Notes under the pieces: model-generated | The model's input: the letters and a program-made list of their open reading frames with translations, nothing else | Databases searched by the model: none | Told to the model about the DNA's origin: nothing | Made by a program: the position numbers and the translations under genes | Assembly: GCA_002490665.1 (NCBI GenBank) | Contig: DKUL01000003.1 | Coordinates: 69,779 to 133,778 of the forward strand | Direction: 5' to 3' | Origin: Lachnospiraceae bacterium UBA7205 | Lineage (GTDB): Bacteria > Bacillota > Clostridia > Lachnospirales > Lachnospiraceae | Length of the DNA: 64,000 nucleotides | Shown here: one piece after another, positions 24,218 to 33,549 of the stretch | Numbering within the stretch: the stretch's first letter is position 1 | How the letters are laid out: each line of letters opens with the position of its first letter

Positions 24218-26947
24218 ATGGACAAAAACAAAATGAAACCACAGTACGAATTTCTCGACGACAAGGGAACCTTCCGAATTGAACAGCCGGAGAATACAAG
24301 CTGCCTGTATTTTCCGATTGCCGGGGAACAGGGAATCAAAGGGGCGCTGACGCCGACGCTCGGAGGGGATTTAAAGTGCAGCCAGAATGAATTTATCTTA
24401 CAGCCGGTCAGCGCAGAGGATCTTCACAATAATAAATCAACACGGAATTTCTGGTGCTGGATGGGCGACGGCGCCTGTTTTTCCGTGACGGGCGCCTCTG
24501 CGGAGGCAGAGAGCAGGAAGTTTACCAGTCAGCAGGAGCACAGTACCCTGACAGCGGGACCCATGTGGCATGAAATCAGCAGGAAATCAGAGCGGTACGG
24601 CCTGACAGCAAAAATCACCTCCTTTGTTCCTGTATCGGAATACTGCGTGGAAATCATGCATGTGGAGATTACAAATGACGGCAGCGAGGAGCTTGCGTTT
24701 GTGCCGACAGCCGCAGTTCCGCTTTATGGGAGAAGCGCGGATAATCTGCGGGATCACCGCCATGTGACCTCCCTGCTGCACCGCGCTGTCACGACCGGAA
24801 ACGGAGTGCTTGTGACACCGACGCTCTCCTTTGACGAGCGGGGACATCAGAAAAATGACATGACCTACTATGTGTGCGGCATGGAGGGGGATAATACGGC
24901 GCCGGTGGGATTTATGCCGGTGGCGGAGGATTATATCGGCGAGGGCGGAAGCTTTGGACACCCGGAGAGTGTGATCCGAAATCTTCCATATGAGCCGTGC
25001 GGGAAAACGTATGACGGATATGAGATTGTTGGGGCGCTCCGCTTTGCAAGGGCAGTGCTTTCGTCGGGAGAAAGCAGATGCTATACGGTTTTTATCGGTG
25101 CAGAGAAGGACAAAGAAAAAATCAATGCGATGCTGTCCGCCTACAATACAAATGAAAAAGTGCAAAATGCACTGAAGGACACAAAAAAATACTGGCAGGA
25201 CAGAATCAATGTCTCCTATGAGACGGCAGACAGGACTTTCGACAATTTTATGTACTGGGTGAATTTCCAGCCGATGCTCCGCAGGATTTACGGCTGTTCG
25301 TTCCTGCCGCACCATGATTACGGAAAGGGCGGGAGAGGATGGCGGGACTTGTGGCAGGACTGCCTGGCGTTGCTGATCATGAATCCGGACGGTGTGCGTC
25401 AGATGCTGGTTGACAATTACGGCGGCGTCCGCATTGACGGCAGCAATGCAACCATCATCGGGAGCGGACAGGGGGAATTTATCGCGGACCGCAACAACAT
25501 CGCCAGGGTATGGATGGATCACGGTCTGTGGCCGCTGATGACGACAAAGCTCTATATTGACCAGACGGGGGATCTGGCAATCCTGTTAAAAGAAAACACG
25601 TACTTTAAGGACAGGCAGGAGGCGCGCGGGACGAAGGTCGACGAGGGCTGGGAGACAGGAGCAGCGCCCCTCCTGCGGGATGTGCATGGCAGGGAATATG
25701 TTGGAACAATCCTGGAGCATATCTTGGTACAGAATCTGACCGTCTTCTATGAAGTGGGGGAGCACAACCATATGCGCCTGCGCGGTGCGGACTGGAATGA
25801 CGCGCTGGACATGGCTTCCGAGCGGGGAGAGAGCGTGGCGTTCACTGCGGCATACGCGGATAATCTGGAAGTTCTTGCCGGATTGGTTCAGCTTCTGGAA
25901 CAGGAAAAACAAATACATACCATAGAGGTTCTGGGAGAAATAGCGCCGTTATTACAGATGGGAACAGATTTGTATGAAGATATCGCGCGCAAAACAGAGT
26001 TATTAAAAAAATACTGTGAATCGTGCTTTCATCAGGTATCCGGCAGAAAAATCGGCATTGACAGTGAACAGGTGCGCAACAGCCTGCTGGAAAAGGCACA
26101 GTGGCTCAGGGAGCATATCCGCAGGACAGAATGGATTGCGGACGGGGACTGCGGGTGGTTTAACAGCTATTATGACAACCATGGGCGAAAGTGTGAGGGC
26201 AGGACAGCTTCCTGTCCGACAGGAAACGGTGTCCGCATGATGCTCACGGGACAGGTATTTGCCGTGATGTCAGGGACTGCGACAAAGGAGCAGACGGAAA
26301 AGATTATCAGGGCTTCAGACAAGTATTTATATAACAAAGAAGTTGGCGGATACCGGCTGAACACGGATTTTGGTGAACTCAAGACAGATCTTGGGAGAAT
26401 GTTTGGCTTTGCGTATGGGCATAAGGAAAACGGCGCGGTGTTTTCTCATATGACAACCATGTATGCCAATGCGCTCTACCGGCGGGGATTTGCCAGGGAG
26501 GGGTACCGTGCGCTTCAAAGCTTATATGAGCAGGCTGCGGATTTTGGGACAAGCCGTATCTATCCCGGAATTCCCGAGTATTTTAATGACAGGGGCAGGG
26601 GAATGTACCACTACCTGACCGGCGCGGCAAGCTGGATGATGCTGACCGTGATCACGGAAATGTTTGGCGTAAAGGGGCGTCTGGGTTCCATGGTGCTGTC
26701 GCCGAAGCTGCAGAAGGAACAGTTCCTGGACGGCAGGGCGGCGATTTCCCTGAATTTTGCCGGAAGGCGCTGGCATATTGTCTATGTGAATCCGGAGGGG
26801 AAAGAGAGCAGTGAATACAGGATTGCGTCAGTCTGCGTGGATGGCGATAAAAAGCCAGTGCAGGGAACGGAGGTTACGATTCCGCTACAGGAGATCACGC
26901 GCCTGGATCAGGATAGAACGCACGAGATCATCGTGAAATTGATGTAA
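24218..26947 (+). CDS. GH94 glycoside phosphorylase (disaccharide type)
   Basis: A 909-residue cytoplasmic glycoside phosphorylase. The N-terminal beta-sandwich (YEFLDDKGTFRIEQP, CLYFPIAGEQG, LHNNKSTRNFWCW) is followed by the (alpha/alpha)6 barrel: GRGWRDLWQDCLALL near 385, the general-acid block RGADWNDALD (522-531), and FGTSRIYPGIPEYFNDRGRGMYHYLTGAASWM near 775-805, the phosphate-binding part of GH94. Such enzymes convert a beta-glucoside plus phosphate to a sugar-1-phosphate and a shortened sugar, saving one ATP. It lies 95 bp ahead of a second, larger GH94 gene and in a transport locus. Specificity (cellobiose, laminaribiose, sophorose or other) cannot be read from sequence. Confidence 0.9.
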   Translation: MDKNKMKPQYEFLDDKGTFRIEQPENTSCLYFPIAGEQGIKGALTPTLGGDLKCSQNEFILQPVSAEDLHNNKSTRNFWCWMGDGACFSVTGASAEAESRKFTSQQEHSTLTAGPMWHEISRKSERYGLTAKITSFVPVSEYCVEIMHVEITNDGSEELAFVPTAAVPLYGRSADNLRDHRHVTSLLHRAVTTGNGVLVTPTLSFDERGHQKNDMTYYVCGMEGDNTAPVGFMPVAEDYIGEGGSFGHPESVIRNLPYEPCGKTYDGYEIVGALRFARAVLSSGESRCYTVFIGAEKDKEKINAMLSAYNTNEKVQNALKDTKKYWQDRINVSYETADRTFDNFMYWVNFQPMLRRIYGCSFLPHHDYGKGGRGWRDLWQDCLALLIMNPDGVRQMLVDNYGGVRIDGSNATIIGSGQGEFIADRNNIARVWMDHGLWPLMTTKLYIDQTGDLAILLKENTYFKDRQEARGTKVDEGWETGAAPLLRDVHGREYVGTILEHILVQNLTVFYEVGEHNHMRLRGADWNDALDMASERGESVAFTAAYADNLEVLAGLVQLLEQEKQIHTIEVLGEIAPLLQMGTDLYEDIARKTELLKKYCESCFHQVSGRKIGIDSEQVRNSLLEKAQWLREHIRRTEWIADGDCGWFNSYYDNHGRKCEGRTASCPTGNGVRMMLTGQVFAVMSGTATKEQTEKIIRASDKYLYNKEVGGYRLNTDFGELKTDLGRMFGFAYGHKENGAVFSHMTTMYANALYRRGFAREGYRALQSLYEQAADFGTSRIYPGIPEYFNDRGRGMYHYLTGAASWMMLTVITEMFGVKGRLGSMVLSPKLQKEQFLDGRAAISLNFAGRRWHIVYVNPEGKESSEYRIASVCVDGDKKPVQGTEVTIPLQEITRLDQDRTHEIIVKLM

Positions 26948-27042
26948 AAATAAATATGGGTTTTCGGAGTCCCTCTGTATCTGATATAGCGGGAAGATAC
27001 AGGGGAGATTTCGGGAGATTATTAAGAGAATGGAGGCAGAAC

Positions 27043-30000
27043 ATGAGAGAAGATTTATGGACCTATCAGATCGAAAATTATGGAAGGAAATCGGCGTTTG
27101 CCAGCTTTCTTCCCGGCATCAGCGGCGTGCGGGGCATACCGATATGGTGCTATTACGTCAATCGCGGCCAGGGTGTTGTCAGCTTTGGCATAGAGAATAA
27201 GGACCATGCGATCATGGAATTTTATCCGGCGCACCAGGCGTATCAGACCGTGAAAACCACAGGGTTTCGCACCTTTGTCAAGAAGGATGGCGCTGTGCTG
27301 GAACCGTTTCATGACGAGGGTATACCGCACAGCATGTCCATATCCATGAACGGTCTTGCGGTTGAGGAGCGCAATGAAGCGGAAGGATTGCTGACAAGGG
27401 TGTGCTACTTTACGCTGCCGGGAGAGCCAATCGGCGCGCTGGTGCGGAAGGTCAGCGTCAGAAATATTGGAAAAAAGGCGGTTCGGCTGGAGATTCTGGA
27501 CGGTATGCCGGCCTGTATCCCATATGGCATCGACCATGAGGGAATCAAGACAATGGGGCAGACGCTCAAGGCGTGGATGCAGGTGGACAGGGCCGGGGAC
27601 ATTCCCTATATGAAGGCGCGCGCCAGCACCGCCGACTCCGCTGCGGTGACAGAAATCAGGGGCGGAAATTTTTCGATCGGCAGTCTGGCCGACGGAACGC
27701 GGCTGAAAACTATCACAGACCCTGCGGCAATCTTCTCCTACGACCTGTCCCTACAGAATCCGGTCGCTTTCCGGTCGCACAGCATAAGGGAACTGGAACA
27801 GGCGTCGGAGATCAGCGAAAATCTGGTGCCGTGCTGTTTTTATGGAATGGAGGCAGACTTACAGGCGGGGGAGGAGACAGTGCTGTATGAACTGACAGGA
27901 CAGGTCGAGCAAAAAGAGCTGCTGATGCAGTTTGCAGGAAACAGGCTGGATGCCGTTTACTATGACAAAAAGCAGCAGGAGGCGGACAATCTGGCAGTAC
28001 AGTTGTGCCGGCATATCCGGACAAGGACGGCGGACAAAAATTTTGACGCGTACTGTCAGTACACCTATCTCGACAATGTCCTCCGCGGCGGTTATCCGAT
28101 CATGCTTGCGGCGGACAAAGTGTTTTATGTCTATTCCAGAAAGCATGGGGATCTGGAGCGCGATTACAACTATTTCAGCATGCTTCCGGAGTTCTATTCA
28201 CAGGGAAACGGCAATTTCCGCGATGTAAACCAGAACAGGAGATGCGACGTGTTTTTTACGCCCTCTGTCGGGGATGAGAATATCAGGACATTTTACAGCC
28301 TGATTCAGCCGGACGGATACAATCCGCTGGGCGTGGAGAAGGTGACGTACCGGCTGGACGCGCAGGATGTCAATGAGATTTATAAGGACAGTCCAGAGGA
28401 GATGAGGAAGTATTTTGGCGAAATGCTCACAAAGCCGTTCACGCCGGGAGCGCTTTACCGCGAACTGGAGCGGCTTGAGGGCACGCAGGAAAAGCGGGAG
28501 GCGGTGTTTCACAGGACAATGGAGCTGGCGCAGGGAGTCGTCAATGGAAAGTTTATCGAGGGCTACTGGTCCGACCACTGGACTTATAATTTAGACCTGT
28601 TGGAGAGCTATCTCGCCGTTTTCCCGGAGAAGGAGGAGGAACTGCTCTACACGAAAAAATACACCTGCTACAGGCCGCAGGCGGCTGTGAGAAAGCGCGC
28701 GCAGCGCTGTGTCAGGACAGAGAACGGCATCCGGCAGTACCGCGCGCTTGACAGGCTGGATGTGCCCGACGGCAGTCTGCTGCGGTCGGACTGCGGGGAT
28801 GGAAACATAATCTGCGTCACACTGATGGAAAAACTGCTCCTGCTGTCCGTGACGAAATTCACGACACTGGATGCCTATGGCATGGGCGTGGAGATGGAGG
28901 GCGGCAAGCCGGGATGGTACGACGCGCTGAACGGACTGCCGGGACTGTTTGGCTCCTCCGTGACGGAGAGCTGCGAGCTGGCGAGAAACTTAAAGTACAC
29001 GACCCAGGCGCTGAGGCGCTATCCGAGGGAGGTTGAGCTGCTGGCGGAGCTTGCGGAGTTCATCACGCAGACACAGCGGATTGTCAGTCAGGAAAAAACG
29101 GCGCTGCTGGGAGACGGAAAGGTGCTGTCGTTCTGGAACAAGGCAAATGACGCAAAGGAGAGCTACCGCGAGAAAATCTACCGGGGCGTGACAGGCGACA
29201 CGGCGGTGATGCCGGCATCCGCGCTGGCGGACATTCTGGAAGAGTGGTATGAGGTGGTGTGCGCAGGAATCGCAAAGGCATGCGACATTAGCGGCGGTAT
29301 CTGTCCGGCATACTTTACTTATACGGTCACGTCATACCAGGAGGATGGGGAGGAAATCCGTCCGCTGGACTTCGAGGTGCAGCCGGTTCCATTGTTTTTG
29401 GAGGGACCAGTCCGTTACCTGAAGCTGGACAATCCGATTGCGGCAAAGAAAAAACTGTATGAACAGGTAAAACGCAGCGACCTGTATGACAGGAAGCTGT
29501 CCATGTACAAGGTCAATGCATCGCTTAAAAACGCGTCCTTTGAGCTGGGGCGTGCCAAGGCGTTCACACCCGGCTGGCTGGAGAATGAGTCCATATGGCT
29601 CCACATGGAGTACAAGTATTTGTTGGAACTGTTAAAATCCGGCATGTACGAGGCGTTTTTTGAGGATTTTCACAACGCGGCAGTCCCCTTTATGGACGAG
29701 GCGGTGTATGGAAGGAGCATTTACGAAAATTCCTCGTTTATTGCCAGCAGCAAAAACCCGGACAGCAGCTGCCACGGAAAGGGCTTTGTCGCGCGCCTGA
29801 GCGGTTCCACGGTGGAATTTCTGAACATGTGGCAGATCATGATGTTTGGGAAAAATCCCTTTTATATGGAAAACGAGGAGCTGATCCTTAAACCGGAACC
29901 CGCGCTTCCCTCGTATCTTGTCGAGGCGGGCGGCACTGTGGAAGCGGTGTTTTTGGGCGAGACCAAAGTGGTCTACCACACAGGGGAGAAGAAGGACTAC

Positions 30001-30147
30001 ATTCCGGGGGCATACCAGGTGACAGAATGCACGCTGGTGTACGGCGACGGCAGCAGGCTGCATATGGGACAGGCGCAGTTAAAAGGCAAACTGGCGTGCG
30101 ACGTGCGCGGCGGCAGGGTGAAGGAGATGCACTTTACACTCCGCTAA
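27043..30147 (+). CDS. GH94 phosphorylase resembling 1,2-beta-oligoglucan phosphorylase
   Basis: 1034 residues; the start at 27043 has GGAGG six bases upstream, while the 29-codon in-frame extension has no such site. The length (over 1000 residues) and blocks such as WTYQIENYGRKSAFASFLPG, DYNYFSMLPEFYSQGNGNFRDVNQNRR (about residues 370-396) and KPGWYDALNGLPGLFGSS (about 622-639, Asp627 as candidate general acid) resemble the large GH94 subgroup that contains 1,2-beta-oligoglucan (sophoro-oligosaccharide) phosphorylases of Listeria and Lachnoclostridium. It has no signal peptide, so it acts on imported sugar, releasing glucose-1-phosphate. The catalytic function is a family inference from recalled motifs, not an alignment. 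Confidence 0.82.
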   Translation: MREDLWTYQIENYGRKSAFASFLPGISGVRGIPIWCYYVNRGQGVVSFGIENKDHAIMEFYPAHQAYQTVKTTGFRTFVKKDGAVLEPFHDEGIPHSMSISMNGLAVEERNEAEGLLTRVCYFTLPGEPIGALVRKVSVRNIGKKAVRLEILDGMPACIPYGIDHEGIKTMGQTLKAWMQVDRAGDIPYMKARASTADSAAVTEIRGGNFSIGSLADGTRLKTITDPAAIFSYDLSLQNPVAFRSHSIRELEQASEISENLVPCCFYGMEADLQAGEETVLYELTGQVEQKELLMQFAGNRLDAVYYDKKQQEADNLAVQLCRHIRTRTADKNFDAYCQYTYLDNVLRGGYPIMLAADKVFYVYSRKHGDLERDYNYFSMLPEFYSQGNGNFRDVNQNRRCDVFFTPSVGDENIRTFYSLIQPDGYNPLGVEKVTYRLDAQDVNEIYKDSPEEMRKYFGEMLTKPFTPGALYRELERLEGTQEKREAVFHRTMELAQGVVNGKFIEGYWSDHWTYNLDLLESYLAVFPEKEEELLYTKKYTCYRPQAAVRKRAQRCVRTENGIRQYRALDRLDVPDGSLLRSDCGDGNIICVTLMEKLLLLSVTKFTTLDAYGMGVEMEGGKPGWYDALNGLPGLFGSSVTESCELARNLKYTTQALRRYPREVELLAELAEFITQTQRIVSQEKTALLGDGKVLSFWNKANDAKESYREKIYRGVTGDTAVMPASALADILEEWYEVVCAGIAKACDISGGICPAYFTYTVTSYQEDGEEIRPLDFEVQPVPLFLEGPVRYLKLDNPIAAKKKLYEQVKRSDLYDRKLSMYKVNASLKNASFELGRAKAFTPGWLENESIWLHMEYKYLLELLKSGMYEAFFEDFHNAAVPFMDEAVYGRSIYENSSFIASSKNPDSSCHGKGFVARLSGSTVEFLNMWQIMMFGKNPFYMENEELILKPEPALPSYLVEAGGTVEAVFLGETKVVYHTGEKKDYIPGAYQVTECTLVYGDGSRLHMGQAQLKGKLACDVRGGRVKEMHFTLR

Positions 30148-30200
30148 AAAAACGACACCTTTTTAAAAAATAAACCATTTTTTAGCGTAATGTAGCTTTA

Positions 30201-30206
30201 TATAAT
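30201..30206 (+). promoter_or_regulatory. Possible -10 element without -35, transporter operon
   Basis: TATAAT at 30201-30206, 48 bp upstream of the binding-protein start; the position 17 bp upstream is only a T-tract. It fits positive control, for example by the YesN-type regulator encoded downstream. Confidence 0.4.
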
Positions 30207-30254
30207 AGAGCTATCAACAAAGAAAATCGTTGTTTTATAAAAGGAGGATACCAT

Positions 30255-31661
30255 ATGAAAATCAAAAAGTTATTGGCAATGACACTCGCGGGGGTCATGA
30301 CACTTTCCCTTGCGGCATGCGGAAACGGAAAGACGGACAGCGGCTCAAACACAGCGGACACGAATAAGGCCGACACCCCGGCAGCTTCGTCAACAACAGT
30401 CTCTGACGCGCCGGCGGATGGGGAAATATCTGACAGGGATAAGGCAGTAAACGGAGAGTCGCTCGTAATCTGGACGCTTGCGGACGATTTAAAGCAGTTT
30501 GCACAGCGCTATACCGATCAGACCGGCGTGGACATACAGGTGGAGGTGATTGCCCCGGCAGACTATCCCACCAAGCTGACGTCGGCGCTGGGCGCAAAGT
30601 CAAAGGAAGTGGACGTGATCGTGGGCGAGCCGCAGATGCTCTTAAACTTTTTTGAGGCAGGATTTTTCTCGGATCTGTCCGCGCTGGATGCAGATGCAAA
30701 GGAACAGATCGTAGATTACGTATATGAAGCAGGAAAGGATGAGAACGGTGTGCTGAGGGCACTGAGCTATCAGGTGACGCCGGGTGCAATCATTTACCGC
30801 CGCGATCTTGCAAAGGAAATCTTCGGGACAGACGACCCGGATAAGATGTCAGCCAAGTTCAAGGACTTTGACACGATTCTTAAGACAGCCGAGGAAGTGA
30901 AGGACGCGGGCTACAGGATCTTCTCTGACTCAGGAAACTTAAGATGGTATGCGAATGCAGGTTCGGCATGGGTAGAGGACGGCGTATTGCAGGTATCTGA
31001 TGCAAAGCTTGGCTATATGGACGCGGCAGTAAAGCTGTACGAGGATGAGCTGGTAGCGTTTGCGCCGGAGTGGTCGGCTGCATGGTATGCGTCCATGGCA
31101 GGAGAGCTTCCGCTGAATGCGGGCTGGTCTGACCTGGCGGAGGTGAGCGGTGAAGATATGACACAGGTATTCTCCTACTCCCTGCCTTCATGGGGTGCGC
31201 TGATTGTCAGGGACAACGCCAAGGACAATAAAGGAAAGTTCGGTATCTGTTCCGGTCCGTGCTCATATTTTGGCGGCGGCACGTTTATCGGCGTCAGCGA
31301 GTACAGCGAGCACAAGGATACCGCGGCAGACTTCGTCAGGTTCTGCACGCTGAACCAGGATACGGCACAGTGGTGGCTGGAGACCTCCAACGGTGATGTC
31401 GTGTCAAACAAGGCCGTTCTGGAAGCGAACAAGGATTTTGAAAACGAGTCCTTTGGAAACCAGAAAACATATGAGTTCTACACAAAAGAGGCACAGAATA
31501 TTGATTACTCGATTGTGACAAAGTATGACGACACTATCGGTCAGTTCTGGGGCTCGTCCATTGAGGCGATCCAGAAGGGTGACATGACCAGGGAGGAGGC
31601 TATTGAAGATTTCTACATGCAGGTAGAGATGACATTCCCGGAGATCACGGTTAACAGATAA
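30255..31661 (+). CDS. Sugar-binding lipoprotein of the glucan locus
   Basis: A 468-residue family 1 substrate-binding protein. AAAGGAGG precedes the ATG; lipoprotein signal MKIKKLLAMTLAGVMTLSLAAC with Cys22, then an Asp/Thr/Ala-rich linker and the binding fold (LVIWTLADDLKQFAQRYTDQTGVDI, VDVIVGEPQMLLNFFEAG, FTNLR-type C-lobe). It lies directly after two GH94 phosphorylases and before two permeases, so its ligand is probably the oligosaccharide split by the GH94 enzymes. AT-rich DNA at 30178-30206 with TATAAT at 30201 looks like its promoter, lacking a good -35, consistent with an activator-dependent promoter. Confidence 0.93.
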   Translation: MKIKKLLAMTLAGVMTLSLAACGNGKTDSGSNTADTNKADTPAASSTTVSDAPADGEISDRDKAVNGESLVIWTLADDLKQFAQRYTDQTGVDIQVEVIAPADYPTKLTSALGAKSKEVDVIVGEPQMLLNFFEAGFFSDLSALDADAKEQIVDYVYEAGKDENGVLRALSYQVTPGAIIYRRDLAKEIFGTDDPDKMSAKFKDFDTILKTAEEVKDAGYRIFSDSGNLRWYANAGSAWVEDGVLQVSDAKLGYMDAAVKLYEDELVAFAPEWSAAWYASMAGELPLNAGWSDLAEVSGEDMTQVFSYSLPSWGALIVRDNAKDNKGKFGICSGPCSYFGGGTFIGVSEYSEHKDTAADFVRFCTLNQDTAQWWLETSNGDVVSNKAVLEANKDFENESFGNQKTYEFYTKEAQNIDYSIVTKYDDTIGQFWGSSIEAIQKGDMTREEAIEDFYMQVEMTFPEITVNR

Positions 31662-31672
31662 GGCGTTTGCAG

Positions 31673-31696
31673 GGGGAACCGTAGAGACGGTTCCCC
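31673..31696 (+). terminator. Stem-loop between binding protein and permease genes
   Basis: GGGGAACCGT (31673-31682), loop AGAG, ACGGTTCCCC (31687-31696): perfect 10-bp stem with only three T residues after it. It probably protects the binding-protein mRNA end or partly terminates, as at 1224-1256. Confidence 0.65.
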
Positions 31697-31738
31697 TTTG
31701 ATGTCATAGAAATTTTTTATAAAAATGAGGTGAATCAA

Positions 31739-32647
31739 TTGAAAAATAAGAAATCAAGAGGAATCAAAAACAGGGATAACCTGGGATGGATTTTTATTGC
31801 ACCGTTTCTCGTCGTATTCCTGACGTTCAGCATCTATCCGGTGCTGCGTACCCTGTACTTAAGCTTTACGGACTACACCGGGTTTAACCAGCCGACATGG
31901 ACAGGTCTGGAAAACTACGCGCGCGTATTTAAGGATAAGCTGTTCTGGGAGGCGTTTGGAAACACATTGAAAATATGGGGCGTGAACATTGTGCTGCAGC
32001 TGGGAATCGCGTTCCTGCTCACAATCGTGTTCAGCGACATCAAATACAGAATGTGCGGTCTGAGTGTATTCCGGGCGCTGTTCTATCTGCCGAACCTGAT
32101 CGCGGCAACGTCGGTTGCCTTTCTGTTCAAGACACTGCTGGACTGGAAGTTTGGCTCCGTCAACCAGCTTCTGACTGGTATGGGGGTCGTCGATGCTCCG
32201 ATTGACTGGCTGGGAACGCCGGCACTGCTGCGCACTGTTGTCGGCGTAATCGGCGCGTGGATGTGGTTTGGCAATTCGTTCATCATGCTGATGGCGGGCG
32301 TACAGGGAATCAATGGGGATTATTTCGAGGCGGCGGCAATCGACGGTGCGGGCAGATGGAAAATTTTTGGCAGCATTACGCTCCCGCTGTTAAGACCAAT
32401 CCTGCTCTATGTGGCAATCACTTCCCTGATCGGCGGCCTGCAGATCTTCGATATCCCATATCTGATATCGCTCGGTCAGGCGAAGATGACACGTTCCGTA
32501 AACACTGCTGTAATGCATTTATATAACATGGCGTTCAAGAACAGGCAGATTGGATACGCGGGTTCGCTTGCGTTTATCCTGTTTTTCATTATTGCAATCT
32601 GTTCTGTCATTGTTTATCGTTTGATGTATGCGAAGGAGGTAGACTGA
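31739..32647 (+). CDS. Sugar ABC transporter permease, MalF/UgpA type (glucan locus)
   Basis: About 302 residues. AGGTG at 31728-31732 best supports a TTG start at 31739; a GTG at 31730 would overlap that site. About six helices, first at 20-42 (WIFIAPFLVVFLTFSIYPVL), then SFTDYTGFNQPTWTGLENY, the hallmark of MalF-type permeases. The EAA loop reads FEAAAIDGAGRWKIFGSITLP, near residue 200. The stop overlaps the next start by one base (TGATG), so the two permeases are translationally coupled. No ATPase is encoded nearby. Confidence 0.93.
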   Translation: MKNKKSRGIKNRDNLGWIFIAPFLVVFLTFSIYPVLRTLYLSFTDYTGFNQPTWTGLENYARVFKDKLFWEAFGNTLKIWGVNIVLQLGIAFLLTIVFSDIKYRMCGLSVFRALFYLPNLIAATSVAFLFKTLLDWKFGSVNQLLTGMGVVDAPIDWLGTPALLRTVVGVIGAWMWFGNSFIMLMAGVQGINGDYFEAAAIDGAGRWKIFGSITLPLLRPILLYVAITSLIGGLQIFDIPYLISLGQAKMTRSVNTAVMHLYNMAFKNRQIGYAGSLAFILFFIIAICSVIVYRLMYAKEVD

Positions 32648-33474
32648 TGGCTCATAAAATCAAGAAAACAATTTTGTACATACTGCTGGTCGTGCTTGCC
32701 GGTATCTGCCTGCTTCCGTTTGCGCTGATGATCGTCAATTCGACAAGAAGTGGAAATGACATCATGACGAGCTTTTCCCTCCTGCCGGGCAGTTCGCTCG
32801 CGTCCAACTGGAAGATCGTGACGGACAATCTGAACATTGCGAGAGGGTTTGGCAACAGTTTGTTTGTCGCGATATGCAGCACGCTGCTGACCGCTTATTT
32901 TTCTGCGCTTACGGCTTACGGCTTTGCCTTTTTCAAGTTCAAGGGCAACAAGATTATCTTTACTGCGATCTTAATTTTCATGATGATTCCGTCACAGCTT
33001 GGCATGCTCGGGTTCTATGACCTGATGACAAAGATGAGGTTGATTGACAGCTATATTCCGCTGATCGTGCCCTCGATCGCATCGCCTGCGACAGTCTTCT
33101 TCCTACGGCAGTATGTCGTGTCAGTCATGCCGAAGTCCTTGCTGGAGGCACCCCGGATTGACGGTGCCAGTGAGTTTTACATCTTCCATAAGATCGTGAT
33201 TCCGCTCATGGCGCCCGGCATCGCGACAATGTCCATCGGCGCGTTTATCGGCTCATGGAACAACTATTTAATGCCTTTGATTTTATTAAACAGTTCGGAA
33301 AAGTGGACATTGCCGGTGATGGTTGCGTCGCTTAATTCCGTGAAGGATATCGCAAGCAATGTCGGCGCGACGTATGTGACCGTGGCGCTCTCTGTCGTTC
33401 CGATCATGATTATGTTCTGTTTCTGCTCCAAATACATTATCAGCGGTATCTCGGCGGGCAGTGTCAAGGAATAA
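32647..33474 (+). CDS. Sugar ABC transporter permease, MalG type (glucan locus)
   Basis: 275 residues, six helices, with the EAA loop LLEAPRIDGASEFYIFHKIVIPLMAPG near residue 160-185. It ends with ISGISAGSVKE, the usual MalG-type C-terminus. AAGGAGG lies upstream and the ATG overlaps the previous stop. With the binding protein and the other permease it forms a CUT1 importer that probably borrows a housekeeping MsmX-like ATPase. Confidence 0.94.
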   Translation: MAHKIKKTILYILLVVLAGICLLPFALMIVNSTRSGNDIMTSFSLLPGSSLASNWKIVTDNLNIARGFGNSLFVAICSTLLTAYFSALTAYGFAFFKFKGNKIIFTAILIFMMIPSQLGMLGFYDLMTKMRLIDSYIPLIVPSIASPATVFFLRQYVVSVMPKSLLEAPRIDGASEFYIFHKIVIPLMAPGIATMSIGAFIGSWNNYLMPLILLNSSEKWTLPVMVASLNSVKDIASNVGATYVTVALSVVPIMIMFCFCSKYIISGISAGSVKE

Positions 33475-33490
33475 TTGAAAACCAGCCTTC

Positions 33491-33519
33491 TTGATTTATC
33501 AGGGTTCGTTTGGTATAGT
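33491..33519 (+). promoter_or_regulatory. Sigma-A promoter of the sensor operon
   Basis: TTGATT (33491-33496), 17-bp spacer, extended -10 TGGTATAGT (-10 at 33514-33519). It separates the sensor genes (33550-38557) from the transporter operon. Confidence 0.7.
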
Positions 33520-33549
33520 GTACAAAAGGAACTTAGATGGAGGAGTGTT

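Noticed and set aside
24027..24236. 69-codon frame with several Cys residues
   Set aside because: No ribosome binding site, overlaps the start of the GH94 gene, and the Cys spacing does not match a known small zinc protein.
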